DNA from: Gemmatimonadota bacterium
GTDB taxonomy: Bacteria; Gemmatimonadota; Gemmatimonadetes; Gemmatimonadales; Gemmatimonadaceae
Direction of reading: 5' to 3'
Length of the DNA: 64,000 nucleotides
NCBI GenBank assembly: GCA_028287235.1
Contig: JAQBQB010000004.1
Location: forward strand, 1-64,000
In this document: positions 40,176 through 49,987 of the stretch, piece by piece
How positions within the stretch are numbered: position 1 is the first letter of the stretch
How the letters are laid out: each line of letters begins with the position of its first letter
Notes under the pieces: generated by a model
Database searches by the model: none
Told to the model about the DNA's origin: nothing
Seen by the model: the letters and a program-made list of their open reading frames with translations, nothing else
Made by a program: the position numbers and the translations under genes

Positions 40176-41650
40176 AAGCTGGACTCTCCCAGAACACGCA
40201 GCTGAAGCAGGAGCTCAAGATCAATCCGCGCCTGTATCAGGCGATGGACCTGCTCTACATGCCGCTTCTGGATCTTCAACAGCACCTCAAGCAGGAGCTG
40301 CTGAACAATCCGTTCCTCGACATGGTCGAGCCGGAGGAAGAGGAGGAGGAGGCTGAAGGGGACGAAGCCACCGAAGCCGAGGCCGCGCCCGAGGAACAGC
40401 AGGAAGAGAAGACCAACAACGACGAGATCGACTGGGAAGAGATCCTGCTCGACGGCTTCGACGCCGGCGGACGCCGCGAGGAGCACGAGGAGCGCGAGTA
40501 CTACGAGCCGGTCACGGTCGACAGCCGCAACCTCGCCGACCACTTGATCGACCAGATCACGCTGCTCGATCTCACGCCGCGCCAGCAGTTCCTCGCCGAC
40601 GAGTTCATCGGGAACATCAACGAAGACGGCTACCTCGCCTGTCCCCCCGAGCAGGTGCTCAAGAGCGTGAATGAGGAAGTCGAGCGCGCCGCCGAAACGA
40701 TGGAGCGCGATACCGACGACCTGCCGTTTTACACGATGTCCGAGATCGAGGCGATGCTGGTCATCATCCAGAATCTCGATCCGCCGGGCGTCGGCGCGCG
40801 CGACCTGCGCGAATGTCTCATGCTGCAGCTCAAGGAAGCGGGCCTCGAGCAATCCGTGCCCTTCCGCCTCGTGCGCGACTGTTTCGAGGAGCTGATCAAC
40901 CACCGCTGGAGCGAGATCTCCAAGCGCTTCGGCATCAGCCCCAGCGACGTGCAGAAGGCGGCCGACGAGATCAAGAAGCTCGATCCCAAGCCGGGCCTGA
41001 TGTATTCGGACGCGAGCGACAACTACATCATTCCCGATCTCATCGTCGACAAGATCGACCAGCGCTACCACGTCTTCTTGAACGACGCCAACCTCCCGCG
41101 CCTCAAGCTGAGCCGCGCCTATCAGGAGATCGCGCGCGACAAGAAGAAGTTCGAGGGGGAGAGCAAGGAGTTCATCTCGAGCAAGCTGAATTCCGCGAAC
41201 TGGATGATCCAGGCGATCGAGCAGCGCCGGCAGACGATGCTCAAGGTCATGAACTACATCGTCGACCGGCAGCGCGAGTTCTTCGAGAAGGGCGTGCAGT
41301 ACCTCAAGCCGCTCACCCTCCGCGAGGTCGCCGAGGTGATCAACATGCACGAGTCCACCGTGAGCCGCGTGACGAACGAGAAGTTCGTCCAGACGCCGCG
41401 TGGCGTGCTGCCGCTCAAGTTCTTCTTCTCCTCCGGACTATCGACGACGCAGGGCGAAGACGTCTCGGCGCGCGGCATCAAGGCGCAAATCGAGAAGCTC
41501 GTGTCGGACGAAGACCCGAAGCATCCGCTCACCGATCAGGCGATCGTGAACATCCTCAAGGAGAGCGGCGTCCAGATCGCCCGCCGAACGGTGGCGAAGT
41601 ACCGCGACCAGTTGGGAGTGCTGTCGGCACGCATGCGCAAGCGAGTATGA
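40172..41650 (+). CDS. rpoN: RNA polymerase sigma-54 factor
   Basis: 492 aa. Region I is Gln/Leu-rich (LSQNTQLKQELKINPRLYQAMDLLYMPLLDLQQHL). Region II is very acidic (EEEEEEAEGDEATEAEA). The core-binding region is followed by the HTH (LREVAEVINMHESTVSRVTNEKFVQTPRG) and the RpoN box ARRTVAKYR near the C-terminus. The rpoN gene behind lptB is a common order in Gram-negatives. Sigma-54 promoters (GG-N10-GC) and enhancer-binding activators would be needed for function; no activator is in the window. Confidence 0.97.
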   Translation: MKAGLSQNTQLKQELKINPRLYQAMDLLYMPLLDLQQHLKQELLNNPFLDMVEPEEEEEEAEGDEATEAEAAPEEQQEEKTNNDEIDWEEILLDGFDAGGRREEHEEREYYEPVTVDSRNLADHLIDQITLLDLTPRQQFLADEFIGNINEDGYLACPPEQVLKSVNEEVERAAETMERDTDDLPFYTMSEIEAMLVIIQNLDPPGVGARDLRECLMLQLKEAGLEQSVPFRLVRDCFEELINHRWSEISKRFGISPSDVQKAADEIKKLDPKPGLMYSDASDNYIIPDLIVDKIDQRYHVFLNDANLPRLKLSRAYQEIARDKKKFEGESKEFISSKLNSANWMIQAIEQRRQTMLKVMNYIVDRQREFFEKGVQYLKPLTLREVAEVINMHESTVSRVTNEKFVQTPRGVLPLKFFFSSGLSTTQGEDVSARGIKAQIEKLVSDEDPKHPLTDQAIVNILKESGVQIARRTVAKYRDQLGVLSARMRKRV

Positions 41651-42660
41651 CCTCCTCTGCAGGAGCGCACTCGGTGACCGGTACGTTCACGCCCCACGCC
41701 CCAAGCTCCACGCCCAACGCAACGATCGACGTCTCCGTCCTCGTCCCGGCAAAGGACGAAGCCGAGAACCTGCCCCTGTTCATGGAACAGGCGGCGGCGG
41801 CGTTCGCGACCGCGCCGCACCGGTACGAGGTGGTCGTCGTCGACGACGGCAGCACCGATCGCACGTGGGAGGTGCTGCGACAGCTGGCGGAGCAGTACCC
41901 GTTTCTGCGGCTCGCGCGACATCGTGCGCGCCGCGGCATCGCCGACGCGCTGCGCACCGGCTACCTCGCGGCGCGCGGCGACGTGCTGGTTTTCTATCCG
42001 GCCGATCTCCAGTTCAAGCCCGAGGACATTCCGCGCCTCGCCGCGCCGATCCTCGCCGGCGACGCCGACATGGTCACGGGCTTCAAGGAAGGGAAGTACG
42101 AGAAAGCGTTCGTCTCCCGCATCTACAATGGCCTGAGCCGGCTACTCTTCCACGTGCCGGTGAAGGATTTGAATTCCGTAAAGGCCTACCGGCGCGAGAT
42201 CATGGACGGCTTGCCGGTGCGCCCCGACTGGCATCGCTACATGATCGTGATCGCCGCGGCGCAGGGCTTCACGGTCACCGAGATCCCGGTGCCGCTGTAC
42301 CCGCGGCACGCCGGCAAATCGAAGTTCGGCCTGTCGCGCATTCCGGTCGGCGTGCTCGACATGCTCGCCGTGTGGTTCGAGCTGCGCTTCGGCCAGAAGC
42401 CGCTGCTCGCCTTCGGCATGCTCGGCGCCGGGTTGTTCGCCGTGGGCACGCTGTCGGGGCTCATCGCCCTCGGCGTGCTCCTCTACGACGGCGTCGGCTA
42501 TCGCTCGGTGTGGACGATCATCACCACCTGTCTGATCGTCGGCAGCATCTTCTTCGCGACAGGTCTGCTCGGCGAACAAATCGCCGGCCAACGCGCGCAA
42601 CTCCGCGAAATTCGACGGCAGCTCGACGAATTGAGCGCCGCTCGCATCATAGATCGCTGA
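41647..42660 (+). CDS. Family 2 glycosyltransferase, polyprenyl-phosphate type with C-terminal membrane helices
   Basis: 337 aa from ATG 41647, overlapping the rpoN stop. GT-A fold motifs: VSVLVPAKDEAENL, VVVVDDGSTDRTWEVL, and a metal-binding region YPADLQFKPEDIPRL. The C-terminal third has two hydrophobic helices (LLAFGMLGAGLFAVGTLSGL and IITTCLIVGSIFFATGLLG), as in GtrB/ArnC-type enzymes that load a sugar on undecaprenyl phosphate. The sugar is unknown. The first 25 residues are low-complexity and partly encoded by heptamer repeat, so translation might begin later. Confidence 0.85.
   Translation: MTSSAGAHSVTGTFTPHAPSSTPNATIDVSVLVPAKDEAENLPLFMEQAAAAFATAPHRYEVVVVDDGSTDRTWEVLRQLAEQYPFLRLARHRARRGIADALRTGYLAARGDVLVFYPADLQFKPEDIPRLAAPILAGDADMVTGFKEGKYEKAFVSRIYNGLSRLLFHVPVKDLNSVKAYRREIMDGLPVRPDWHRYMIVIAAAQGFTVTEIPVPLYPRHAGKSKFGLSRIPVGVLDMLAVWFELRFGQKPLLAFGMLGAGLFAVGTLSGLIALGVLLYDGVGYRSVWTIITTCLIVGSIFFATGLLGEQIAGQRAQLREIRRQLDELSAARIIDR
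41690..41724 (+). repeat. Heptanucleotide tandem repeat, copy D
   Basis: Five units, CGCCCCA, CGCCCCA, AGCTCCA, CGCCCAA, CGCAACG, lie in the 5' end of the glycosyltransferase gene. They encode TPHAPSSTPNAT just before the conserved first strand. Same orientation as copies A-C. Confidence 0.8.
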
Positions 42661-42664
42661 ATTC

Positions 42665-43834
42665 ATGAAAGTCCTTTTCCTCACGCACTCGTTTCCCCGC
42701 ATGCCCGGGGACGCCCCCGGATCGTTCGTCCTCCGGCTCGCCACGGCGCTGCGCGCCGAGGGCGTCGAGACGAGCGTCGTCGCGCCCGCCGCGCCGGGCT
42801 TGGAGCATCACGACCGGATCGAGAACATCCCGGTCGAGCGCTTCCGCTACGCGCCGCGCAAGTACGAGACGCTCGCCTACGGCGGCAACATGGCCACGCA
42901 GGTGCAAGCCTCGTGGAGCGCGAAGGTCACGATGCTCGGCTTCCTCGGCGCGGAGTTCCGCACGGCGGTGCAGGCCCGCCGCGAGTTCGAGCCCGACGTG
43001 ATTCACGCGCACTGGTGGTTTCCGAATGGGCTCGTCGGCACGTGGCTCGCGAAGATGGCGAACAAGCCGCTCGTGACGACGCTGCACGGTACCGACGTGC
43101 GCCTCGCGCGCACGGTGGCGTTCGCGCGCCCCGGCTTCCGTCATGTGATGAATCACTCGACTGCCGTCACCGCCGTGTCGCGCTGGCTCGCGTCCGAGGC
43201 GCAGCAGGTGGTGTCGTCGCCGGCGCCGGTCGTTGCGCCCATGCCCGTGGCCGCCGAGCTGTTCACGCCTGGCGGAACGCGCGAGCGAAACCGGCTGCTG
43301 TTCGTGGGACGGCTCAACAAGCAGAAGGGCATCGAGCTGCTGCTCCACGCCGTGAGCCGCGTTCCGGATTCATCGATTCATCTCGACGTCGTGGGCGACG
43401 GCGACGACCGTGACGCGCTGCGGGAGCTCGCGCAGGCGCTCGGCATTGGCGATCGCGTGCACTGGCACGGCTCGTTGCCGCAGCCGAAGCTTGCCGATTT
43501 CTATCGCACCGCGGCCGCGCTGGTCGTGCCGTCGGTGGGAGAAGGCCTCGGACTCGTCGCGGTCGAAGCGCAGCTGTGCGAGACGCCCGTCGTCGCCTTC
43601 GACTCGGGCGGGCTGCCGGATATCGTGCAACACGACCGCACGGGTATCTTGGTGAGCGACGTCGACGCCGGTGCGCTCGCCGCCGCGCTGGTCTCGCTGC
43701 TCGAGCGTGACGACCGGGGCGCCGCGTTGGGCGCGGCCGGCCGTCTCCACGCGCTCGCCACCTTTGCCCCCGAGTCGGTTGCCCGACGCTACGCCGACAT
43801 CTATCGGTCCGCCATCGCCCGCTCGCCGAAGTAA
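42665..43834 (+). CDS. Family 4 glycosyltransferase
   Basis: 389 aa GT-B enzyme. The N-terminal acceptor domain has FLTHSFPRMPGDAPGSFVLRLATAL and DVIHAHWWFPNGLVG. The nucleotide-sugar domain has LLFVGRLNKQKGIELLLHAV, VGDGDDRDALREL, and the EX7E segment PSVGEGLGLVAVEAQLCETPVVAFDSGGLPDIV. It likely uses a nucleotide sugar to extend a lipid-linked or envelope glycan; substrate unknown. It starts 4 bp after the GT2 gene and its 3' end is overlapped by the next gene. Confidence 0.92.
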   Translation: MKVLFLTHSFPRMPGDAPGSFVLRLATALRAEGVETSVVAPAAPGLEHHDRIENIPVERFRYAPRKYETLAYGGNMATQVQASWSAKVTMLGFLGAEFRTAVQARREFEPDVIHAHWWFPNGLVGTWLAKMANKPLVTTLHGTDVRLARTVAFARPGFRHVMNHSTAVTAVSRWLASEAQQVVSSPAPVVAPMPVAAELFTPGGTRERNRLLFVGRLNKQKGIELLLHAVSRVPDSSIHLDVVGDGDDRDALRELAQALGIGDRVHWHGSLPQPKLADFYRTAAALVVPSVGEGLGLVAVEAQLCETPVVAFDSGGLPDIVQHDRTGILVSDVDAGALAAALVSLLERDDRGAALGAAGRLHALATFAPESVARRYADIYRSAIARSPK

Positions 43835-44798
43835 GCGCGCGGGGTGGGTCGCCGCGCAGGTCGTCGTCACGGCGATCGTTCTCTGGTTCGTCGCGCGCGC
43901 GCTGTCCGACCAATGGAAGAAGTTTCGCGACGCCCCCGCCATCGAAGTTCATCCGCGATGGGGGATGATCGCGTTCTCCTGCGTCATCGTGCTCGCCACG
44001 TACGCGGTGCTCATCGAGACGTGGCGTCGCATGCTCGCGGCGTGGGGCGAACACCTGCCCTTTGGCGACGCAGCGCGCATCTGGTTCGTCTCGAATCTCG
44101 CGCGATACCTACCCGGCTTGAATCAGGTGTTCGTGCTCGGGGCGCTGGCCGAGTTGGCGCGGCGCCGGCGGATCTCGCCGGCGGCGGCGACGGGCGCGGC
44201 GTTGATCAACACGGCCGTCAACATCGCCTCGGGATTCGTGGTCGCACTGCTGGCTGGTTTCGCGGCGCTCGACGCGCTGTCGGGTGGACACGCAACGCTC
44301 GGCATTTGGATCGCGGTGGTTCTTCTCGTCGGCCTGCTGCTGCTCCCGAGTGTCATGCCGTGGCTCCTCGGCCTCGTTCAGCGAACGACCGGCCGCCAGT
44401 TGGGTCTCGCGGTGCTGCCACGGAACGCGATCTACGTTTCCCTCGTTGGGAACCTCGTCGCGTGGACGATGTACGGATTGGCGTTCCAGTACTTCGTTCA
44501 TGGCATCCTCGGGCACGGCGCGGGCTCCATCGCGGACTACGTCGCGGTATGGTCAGCGGCGTACGTAATCGGTTACCTTGCACTCCTGCTGCCCGCCGGG
44601 GTGGGGGTGCGCGAAGGCGCGCTCGTGAGCGGATTGACAATGTTGCATTTGGCCACGTTCGGGCCGGCGACCGTCGTCGCCATTTCGGCTCGGTTGTGGC
44701 TGACCGTATTGGAGATTCTGCCAGCTCTCATTTACCTGGCGCGAGGCACGCGCCCACGACTTCAGGACACCACACGTCGAGATGGCTCGAACCTCTGA
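43779..44798 (+). CDS. UPF0104/LPG synthase-like integral membrane protein
   Basis: About 339 aa with seven to eight helices and the polar signatures of the AglD/UPF0104 family: WRRMLAAWGEHLPFGDAARIWFVSNLARYLPG near the N-terminus and LLLPAGVGVREGALVSGL near the C-terminus. Members are seen with glycosyltransferases and may move or use lipid-linked sugars. The start is uncertain. There is no ATG or GTG after the GT4 stop, so a TTG at 43779 (56 bp inside the GT4 gene) is the closest candidate; GTG 43671 is further in. It overlaps the YfhO-like gene by 17 bp. Confidence 0.78.
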   Translation: MPDATPTSIGPPSPARRSKRAGWVAAQVVVTAIVLWFVARALSDQWKKFRDAPAIEVHPRWGMIAFSCVIVLATYAVLIETWRRMLAAWGEHLPFGDAARIWFVSNLARYLPGLNQVFVLGALAELARRRRISPAAATGAALINTAVNIASGFVVALLAGFAALDALSGGHATLGIWIAVVLLVGLLLLPSVMPWLLGLVQRTTGRQLGLAVLPRNAIYVSLVGNLVAWTMYGLAFQYFVHGILGHGAGSIADYVAVWSAAYVIGYLALLLPAGVGVREGALVSGLTMLHLATFGPATVVAISARLWLTVLEILPALIYLARGTRPRLQDTTRRDGSNL

Positions 44799-47301
44799 TG
44801 TGACCGCGACCGCCGCGCCCGAGCTCCCCGCACCGCGACATGCGACCGCCTGGGCATCGCTGGTCTACGCGGTGGCCACGATGCTGCTCGCCTATCCCGC
44901 ACTCACTGGCGCGTTTCTCGTCAGCCCGATCAGCGATCAATACAAGATCGGGTACGCCTTCCGCGAATTTGCCGCGGCGTCGCTGAAAGCGGGGCACGGT
45001 TTTCCGGAGTGGAACTCGTACCTGTTCGGTGGTCTGCCGTATGTCGCGGCGATGCACGGCGACATCTTCTATCCGACGTTCTTGTTGCGGATGATCATGC
45101 CGACCGACGTGGCGATGACGTGGGAGTTCGCCATTCATCTCTTCCTCGCCGGCCTGTTCACCTACGGTTTCCTGCGCGCGTGGGGCTTGGGCTTCATGAG
45201 CTCATTGATCGGCGGCCTCGCGTACATGCTGAGCGGGCAGATCGCGTCGCTCGCGTCGCCGGGGCACGATGGAAAGCTCTTCGTGAGCGCGCTGTTGCCC
45301 GCCGCCCTCTGGCTCCTGGTGCGCGGCGTGCGCGACGGCCGGCGGTGGGCGTGGGGCCTGCTCGCCATCGTGGTGGGTCTCGCGGTCCTCAGCCCGCATC
45401 CGCAGCTGCTGCAGTACATGCTGCTCGCCTGCGGATTCTTCGCGCTGTTCCTCGCGTTCGGTGATCTCGACAGCGCCGGCCGGCTCCCGCGCGACGTCGC
45501 GCTCAAGCGCCTGGCGTGTGCGCTTGGCGCGGTGATGCTCGGCGGCGCGATCGGCGCCATTCAGTACTGGCCCGTGTTGGAGTATGCGCCGTTCTCGCCG
45601 CGCGCGGGCGGACGCGGCTACGATTTCGCCACCAGTTTCTCGATGCCGATCGAGGAGCTGATCAACACGTACCTGCCGCAGTTCAGCGGAATTCTCGATC
45701 GCTACTGGGGCCGCAACCAGATTCACTTTCACAGCGAGTACATCGGCGCGGCGGTGCTCGTGCTCGCGGGCGCCGCGTTCGGCGCCGGAACGCGCCGGAG
45801 CTTCAGGCGCTTCTGGGTCATCACCGGCGTGGTCGCGCTCTTCTGGGCCCTCGGCGGTGACACACCGTTCTACCGTATCGTCTACGCGCTGCCGATCGGA
45901 ACGAAATTCTTCCGCGCACCGAGCACGATGTTCTTCGTCGTGTCGTTCGCGGTGGCGGTGTTGAGCGCGCTGGGCGTGGAGCGAATTCTCGCGGGGCGCG
46001 TCGGACGGCGCTACGTCATCGGCTGGGTGGGCGCCAGCCTCGCCTTCACCATTCTCATGTCCGTCGGCGCGGGCACGGTCATCATGCAGGCCGTGACGAG
46101 CGCGATGGCGGACATGTATCCGCCGGAGCAGCATGCCGCGGCCGTCGATGCGTTCATGCAGCGGGCCAGCGAGAATTCGAGCGCGCTCATTCTCGGCGCC
46201 TGGCGATCGTTCTTCGTCGTGGCCATCGCGGGGGCGCTCATCTGGGCGCTCGGGGAGGGAAGGGTCTCGCGCCGCGTGGCGGCGTGGTGTTTCGTCGCGC
46301 TCGTCGGCGTCGATTTGTGGAGCATCGAGCGGTTGTATTGGAGATTTTCGCCGCCCGCGGCGCAGCTGTACGCCTCCGATCCCGCCACCGATTACATGGC
46401 CAAGGCGCCAGATCCTGGCCGGGTGGTCGTGTTGGAGATTCGCCAGCTCGGCAATCTGGCGCCGCAGGATCCCACGCTCACGGGCTGCTCCGGAGGCACC
46501 GGCGGACCGTCGCTCATGGTGCACCGCGTTCGCAACGTGACCGGCTGCCACGGCAACGAGTTTGGCCGCTACCAGCAGCTGGGCGGCTACACCGACGCCA
46601 CGCAGTCGTATGATCCGGCGCGGTACCTCAGCCCCGCGGGAGCGCGACACGAAAACGTGCACTTCCTGCTCACGAACGCGGCCGACACGGTCATGAGCGT
46701 TATTCAAACGCAGTTGCATACGGGGCCGTTCACGCACGTCCTCGGTCCGGTAAAGACCGCGGCCGGTTCCATGGTGCACCTGTATCGCGTCTCGGGCGAC
46801 AATCCGTTGGCCTGGGTTGCGGCATCCATCGTATCCGGTGATTCCGCGCAAACCTTGGCGACCGTGTTGTCCCCCGACTTCGACCCGCACCGCGCCGCGA
46901 TCGTCGACGTCGGAAGCCCTGTTGCGACGGTTCCCATCCAGGCTGTCCCCGCGCCGGCGACGACGCGCGCGACCAGCTCGCACTACGAGCCCGGCGCCAT
47001 CGACATCAACTTGGATCAGCCCGCCTCCAGCGGGCAGGCGCTCGTGGTGTCGGAGAATTACTTTCCGGGTTGGCACGCCACGGCGGACGGCAAACCCGCG
47101 GTGGTGGCACGCATGAACTTCAACTTGATCGGCATCGCGCTCCCCGCGGGCGCTCGTTCGGTTCAACTACGCTTCGACGACGCGGCGTACGAGAAGGGGA
47201 AGGTGCTCACCCTGGTGGCGCTAGTGTTGGCGCTGGGGCTCTGGGCGTGGGGAGCGGTCGTCGAGCGCAGACGGCCGATCGCACTACCGTCCACGACGTG
47301 A
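44782..47301 (+). CDS. YfhO-like multi-span membrane protein (GT-C superfamily)
   Basis: 839 aa with about 12-13 helices and a C-terminal beta-rich extracytoplasmic domain. YfhO-type landmarks are ISDQYKIGYAFREFA, EWNSYLFGGLPYVAAMHGDIFYP, AYMLSGQIASLASPGHDGKLFVSALLPAALWLL and, near the end, VVSENYFPGWHATADGKPA. YfhO in Bacillus and Listeria puts sugars on teichoic acids using a lipid-linked donor. Here the linked GT2/DPM-like enzymes could supply that donor, which is an inference. The last helix is followed by a short basic tail. Confidence 0.85.
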   Translation: MARTSDVTATAAPELPAPRHATAWASLVYAVATMLLAYPALTGAFLVSPISDQYKIGYAFREFAAASLKAGHGFPEWNSYLFGGLPYVAAMHGDIFYPTFLLRMIMPTDVAMTWEFAIHLFLAGLFTYGFLRAWGLGFMSSLIGGLAYMLSGQIASLASPGHDGKLFVSALLPAALWLLVRGVRDGRRWAWGLLAIVVGLAVLSPHPQLLQYMLLACGFFALFLAFGDLDSAGRLPRDVALKRLACALGAVMLGGAIGAIQYWPVLEYAPFSPRAGGRGYDFATSFSMPIEELINTYLPQFSGILDRYWGRNQIHFHSEYIGAAVLVLAGAAFGAGTRRSFRRFWVITGVVALFWALGGDTPFYRIVYALPIGTKFFRAPSTMFFVVSFAVAVLSALGVERILAGRVGRRYVIGWVGASLAFTILMSVGAGTVIMQAVTSAMADMYPPEQHAAAVDAFMQRASENSSALILGAWRSFFVVAIAGALIWALGEGRVSRRVAAWCFVALVGVDLWSIERLYWRFSPPAAQLYASDPATDYMAKAPDPGRVVVLEIRQLGNLAPQDPTLTGCSGGTGGPSLMVHRVRNVTGCHGNEFGRYQQLGGYTDATQSYDPARYLSPAGARHENVHFLLTNAADTVMSVIQTQLHTGPFTHVLGPVKTAAGSMVHLYRVSGDNPLAWVAASIVSGDSAQTLATVLSPDFDPHRAAIVDVGSPVATVPIQAVPAPATTRATSSHYEPGAIDINLDQPASSGQALVVSENYFPGWHATADGKPAVVARMNFNLIGIALPAGARSVQLRFDDAAYEKGKVLTLVALVLALGLWAWGAVVERRRPIALPSTT

Positions 47302-47349
47302 CGACGTAGTCTCGTATTGCGTTTCACACCCGATTGAGGAGTTGGTTTC

Positions 47350-49188
47350 ATGCAGTCAGCTTTGTCTCGTTCTCGCCTTCTATGCGCCGCCACCTTCGGC
47401 GCCGCGTTGACCGTACTCGCCGCCTGTGGCGACTCGGGTCCCAAGAAGGACATCACGCCCGCGACGATCACGCCCAGCACGACCGACACGCTCCGCGCCA
47501 CCGCCGGCTCGGCGGTGAACACCGTGTTGACCGTCACCGTGAAGAACGCGGCGGGCGACCCCGTCGATAGCGCGCTCGTGACCTTTGCGGCCAGTGCCGG
47601 CGGCGGTGCTGTCAGCAATCCGAGCTCACGGACCGACGCGACAGGCAAGGCGTCGACCAGCTGGACGCTCGGCAACACAGCGGGGGTACAGACCGTGACG
47701 GCGACGTCCGGCACGCTGACCACGACCTTCACGGCCATTGCCGCGGCATCGACAGCCGCGACGGTCGCCAAGCTCGCCGGCGATGCGCAGACCGCGGCCG
47801 CCAGCGCGAACGTGGCCGTGGCGCCGTCGGTCAAGGTCACCGACAAGTTCGGCAACGGCGTGTCCGGTGTGCTCGTCACCTTCAGCGTCGCGTCGGGCGG
47901 CGGAGCGGTGACCGGTCCACTGGTGAACACCGATGCGAATGGCGTGGCGACGGTCGGCAGCTGGAAGCTGGGACCCGCCATTGGCCCGAACTCACTCACC
48001 GCGACCGCGACCGGATTGACGGCCGTCACCTTCAGCGCGACGGCATCCGCCGGAGCGGCGACGCAAGTCGTGTTCAGCTCGGCCGCGCCAACGCTCAACA
48101 TTGGCCAGACGGCCACCGTGGTCGCTCAGGTGAAGGACGCGAACAACAACGTCGTCACCGGCGCCGCGCTCACGTACTCGAGCGCCAACACGAATGTTGC
48201 CACGGTCGGTGCGTCGACCGGTGTGGTGACCGGCGTGGCTGGCGGAACGACGACGATCACCGCCACGTCGGGCACGTTGACGGCGCAGCTTGCGGTGAGC
48301 GTCATCGGGCACGCCGCGGGAGCCGTGCTCGGCACCGTCGCGATGACCAGCTCCATCGGCGGCATTGCCGCGGCGGGGAACACCGCGTACGTCGCGCGCT
48401 CGACGGCGAGCGCCGTGGGGGTCGTCGACCTGCCGTCGGCCACCCTCACGACCAGCATCGATCTCGCCGCGCGCACGGTGGACGTCGCGGCGAACTCCGC
48501 CGGCACGCTGGTGGCAGCGGCGACGAGCGGACCGAATCTCGTCTGGTTCATGAACGGATCGACGAACGTCCGCACCGACTCCATCGAGCTCCCGGCCGCG
48601 CCGGTCAAGTTGGCGATGACGTCCACGGGCACGAAGGCGTACGTGGACCTGAACAACTTCTCGCTTCAGGTGATCGACGTCCCGAGCCGGACCATCACGA
48701 CGACCATTCCGGTCGGCGGCACGGTCACGGCAATGAAGATCGGCGCGGGCGACACGCTCATGTACGTCGCGACGAAGCTGGGCGCCCTGTACGAGATCTC
48801 GATCGCGACGAACGCGATCAAGCGCCAGTTCAGCCTCGGGCTGACCACGATCGTTGACCTCGCCGTCGCGCCGAACGGCAAGACCTTGTACGTCACCGAC
48901 GGCACGTCGAACGTGACGATCGTGCGGCTGGCCACCGGCGGCATGGCGGATGGCATCGTCGGCTTCGGCGGCAGCGTGTCGGCCGTGGGCGTCCCGCCCG
49001 ACGGCGGGGCACTGTGGGCTGCCTATCCCGGCGTGATGAGCATCATCCCGATCATCAACGGGGCGTTCGACATCCAGACCACGACGGCGGTGGCCGGCAT
49101 GAACGCGTCGCAGATCGTCTTCAACCGGCTGGGAACGTTGGCCGCGGTCGCCGACGTGTCGGTCAACCAGCTCATTGTATTCAAGTAG
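47350..49188 (+). CDS. Lipoprotein with bacterial Ig-like domains and a YVTN-type beta-propeller
   Basis: 612 aa. Signal peptide with lipobox LAAC (Cys 26). Two BIG1-like domains (about 40-140 and 145-240, each with VTVKNAAGDPVDSALVTFAAS or VKVTDKFGNGVSGVLVTFSV) are followed by a BIG2-like domain (about 245-325, TVVAQVKDANNNVVTGAALTYSS). From about 330 onward, repeated strands of the YVTN/NHL propeller type appear (VGVVDLPSATLTTSIDL, AYVDLNNFSLQVIDV, VAPNGKTLYVTDGTSNV). It is probably a surface or periplasmic binding protein. GAGGAG precedes the ATG by 9 bases. The 48-bp gap upstream contains no clear terminator. Confidence 0.8.
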   Translation: MQSALSRSRLLCAATFGAALTVLAACGDSGPKKDITPATITPSTTDTLRATAGSAVNTVLTVTVKNAAGDPVDSALVTFAASAGGGAVSNPSSRTDATGKASTSWTLGNTAGVQTVTATSGTLTTTFTAIAAASTAATVAKLAGDAQTAAASANVAVAPSVKVTDKFGNGVSGVLVTFSVASGGGAVTGPLVNTDANGVATVGSWKLGPAIGPNSLTATATGLTAVTFSATASAGAATQVVFSSAAPTLNIGQTATVVAQVKDANNNVVTGAALTYSSANTNVATVGASTGVVTGVAGGTTTITATSGTLTAQLAVSVIGHAAGAVLGTVAMTSSIGGIAAAGNTAYVARSTASAVGVVDLPSATLTTSIDLAARTVDVAANSAGTLVAAATSGPNLVWFMNGSTNVRTDSIELPAAPVKLAMTSTGTKAYVDLNNFSLQVIDVPSRTITTTIPVGGTVTAMKIGAGDTLMYVATKLGALYEISIATNAIKRQFSLGLTTIVDLAVAPNGKTLYVTDGTSNVTIVRLATGGMADGIVGFGGSVSAVGVPPDGGALWAAYPGVMSIIPIINGAFDIQTTTAVAGMNASQIVFNRLGTLAAVADVSVNQLIVFK

Positions 49189-49191
49189 ACT

Positions 49192-49965
49192 ATGACCGGT
49201 TCGCACGAGGCGGGTTCTGTCGGACAGGGCCCGCCCCGTGCGGGTGGGGAGCGGGCCCTGATCATCGTCCCGACGTACAACGAGCGGGAGAACATCGCCC
49301 GTCTCATCGAGACGGCGCTGGCGCAGGACGGCCGTCTGGAGATCCTCGTCGTCGACGACGGGTCGCCCGACGGAACCGCCGAGATCGTCGATCGGATCAT
49401 CGCGGCGAATGGGCGCGTCCACATCCTGCGGCGCCCGCGGAAGCTGGGGCTGGGAACGGCGTACATCGCCGGCTTCCGCTGGGCGCTCGAGCGCGGCTAC
49501 GACTACGTGTTCGAGATGGACGCCGACTTTTCCCACGACCCAGCGCACCTCCCGGACTTTCTCCGCGCCATCGAAGGGAACGACCTCGTCCTCGGCTCCC
49601 GCTATCGCGAAGGGAAGGTGACGGTCGTCAACTGGCCGATCGCTCGGCTCATTCTGAGCTATTTTGCAAACGTGTACGCTCGCGCGGTCACCGGGCTTCC
49701 GGTGTGGGACGCGACCGGCGGCTTCAAGTGCTTTCGCCGAGAAGTCCTGGAATCCATTGACCTGTCGAAGGTTGTATCGAACGGGTACATGTTCCAGATC
49801 GAGATGAGCTTTCGGGCGTGGAAGCGCGGATTTCGCATCGTCGAGATCCCGATCGTCTTCGTGGACCGCACCGAAGGCCAGAGCAAGATGTCCAAGTCCA
49901 TCATGTGGGAAGCCATGTGGATGGTCTGGCGGCTGCGGTGGTGGGGCATCACGAAGCGGTATTGA
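49192..49965 (+). CDS. Polyprenol-phosphate mannose synthase-like glycosyltransferase
   Basis: 257 aa GT2 enzyme of the DPM1/Ppm1 type without a C-terminal membrane domain. Motifs: IIVPTYNERENI, VVDDGSPDGTAEIV, FEMDADFSHDPAHLPDFL (metal-binding Asp pair), DLVLGSRYREG, and DATGGFKCFRREVL. In the family it transfers a sugar, usually mannose, from GDP to polyprenyl phosphate. Such a donor could feed the YfhO-like protein. It begins 3 bp after the lipoprotein gene; the first 20 residues are Gly/Pro-rich and not conserved. Confidence 0.88.
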   Translation: MTGSHEAGSVGQGPPRAGGERALIIVPTYNERENIARLIETALAQDGRLEILVVDDGSPDGTAEIVDRIIAANGRVHILRRPRKLGLGTAYIAGFRWALERGYDYVFEMDADFSHDPAHLPDFLRAIEGNDLVLGSRYREGKVTVVNWPIARLILSYFANVYARAVTGLPVWDATGGFKCFRREVLESIDLSKVVSNGYMFQIEMSFRAWKRGFRIVEIPIVFVDRTEGQSKMSKSIMWEAMWMVWRLRWWGITKRY

Positions 49966-49987
49966 CCTCAACATTTGAGGGGAAGCG

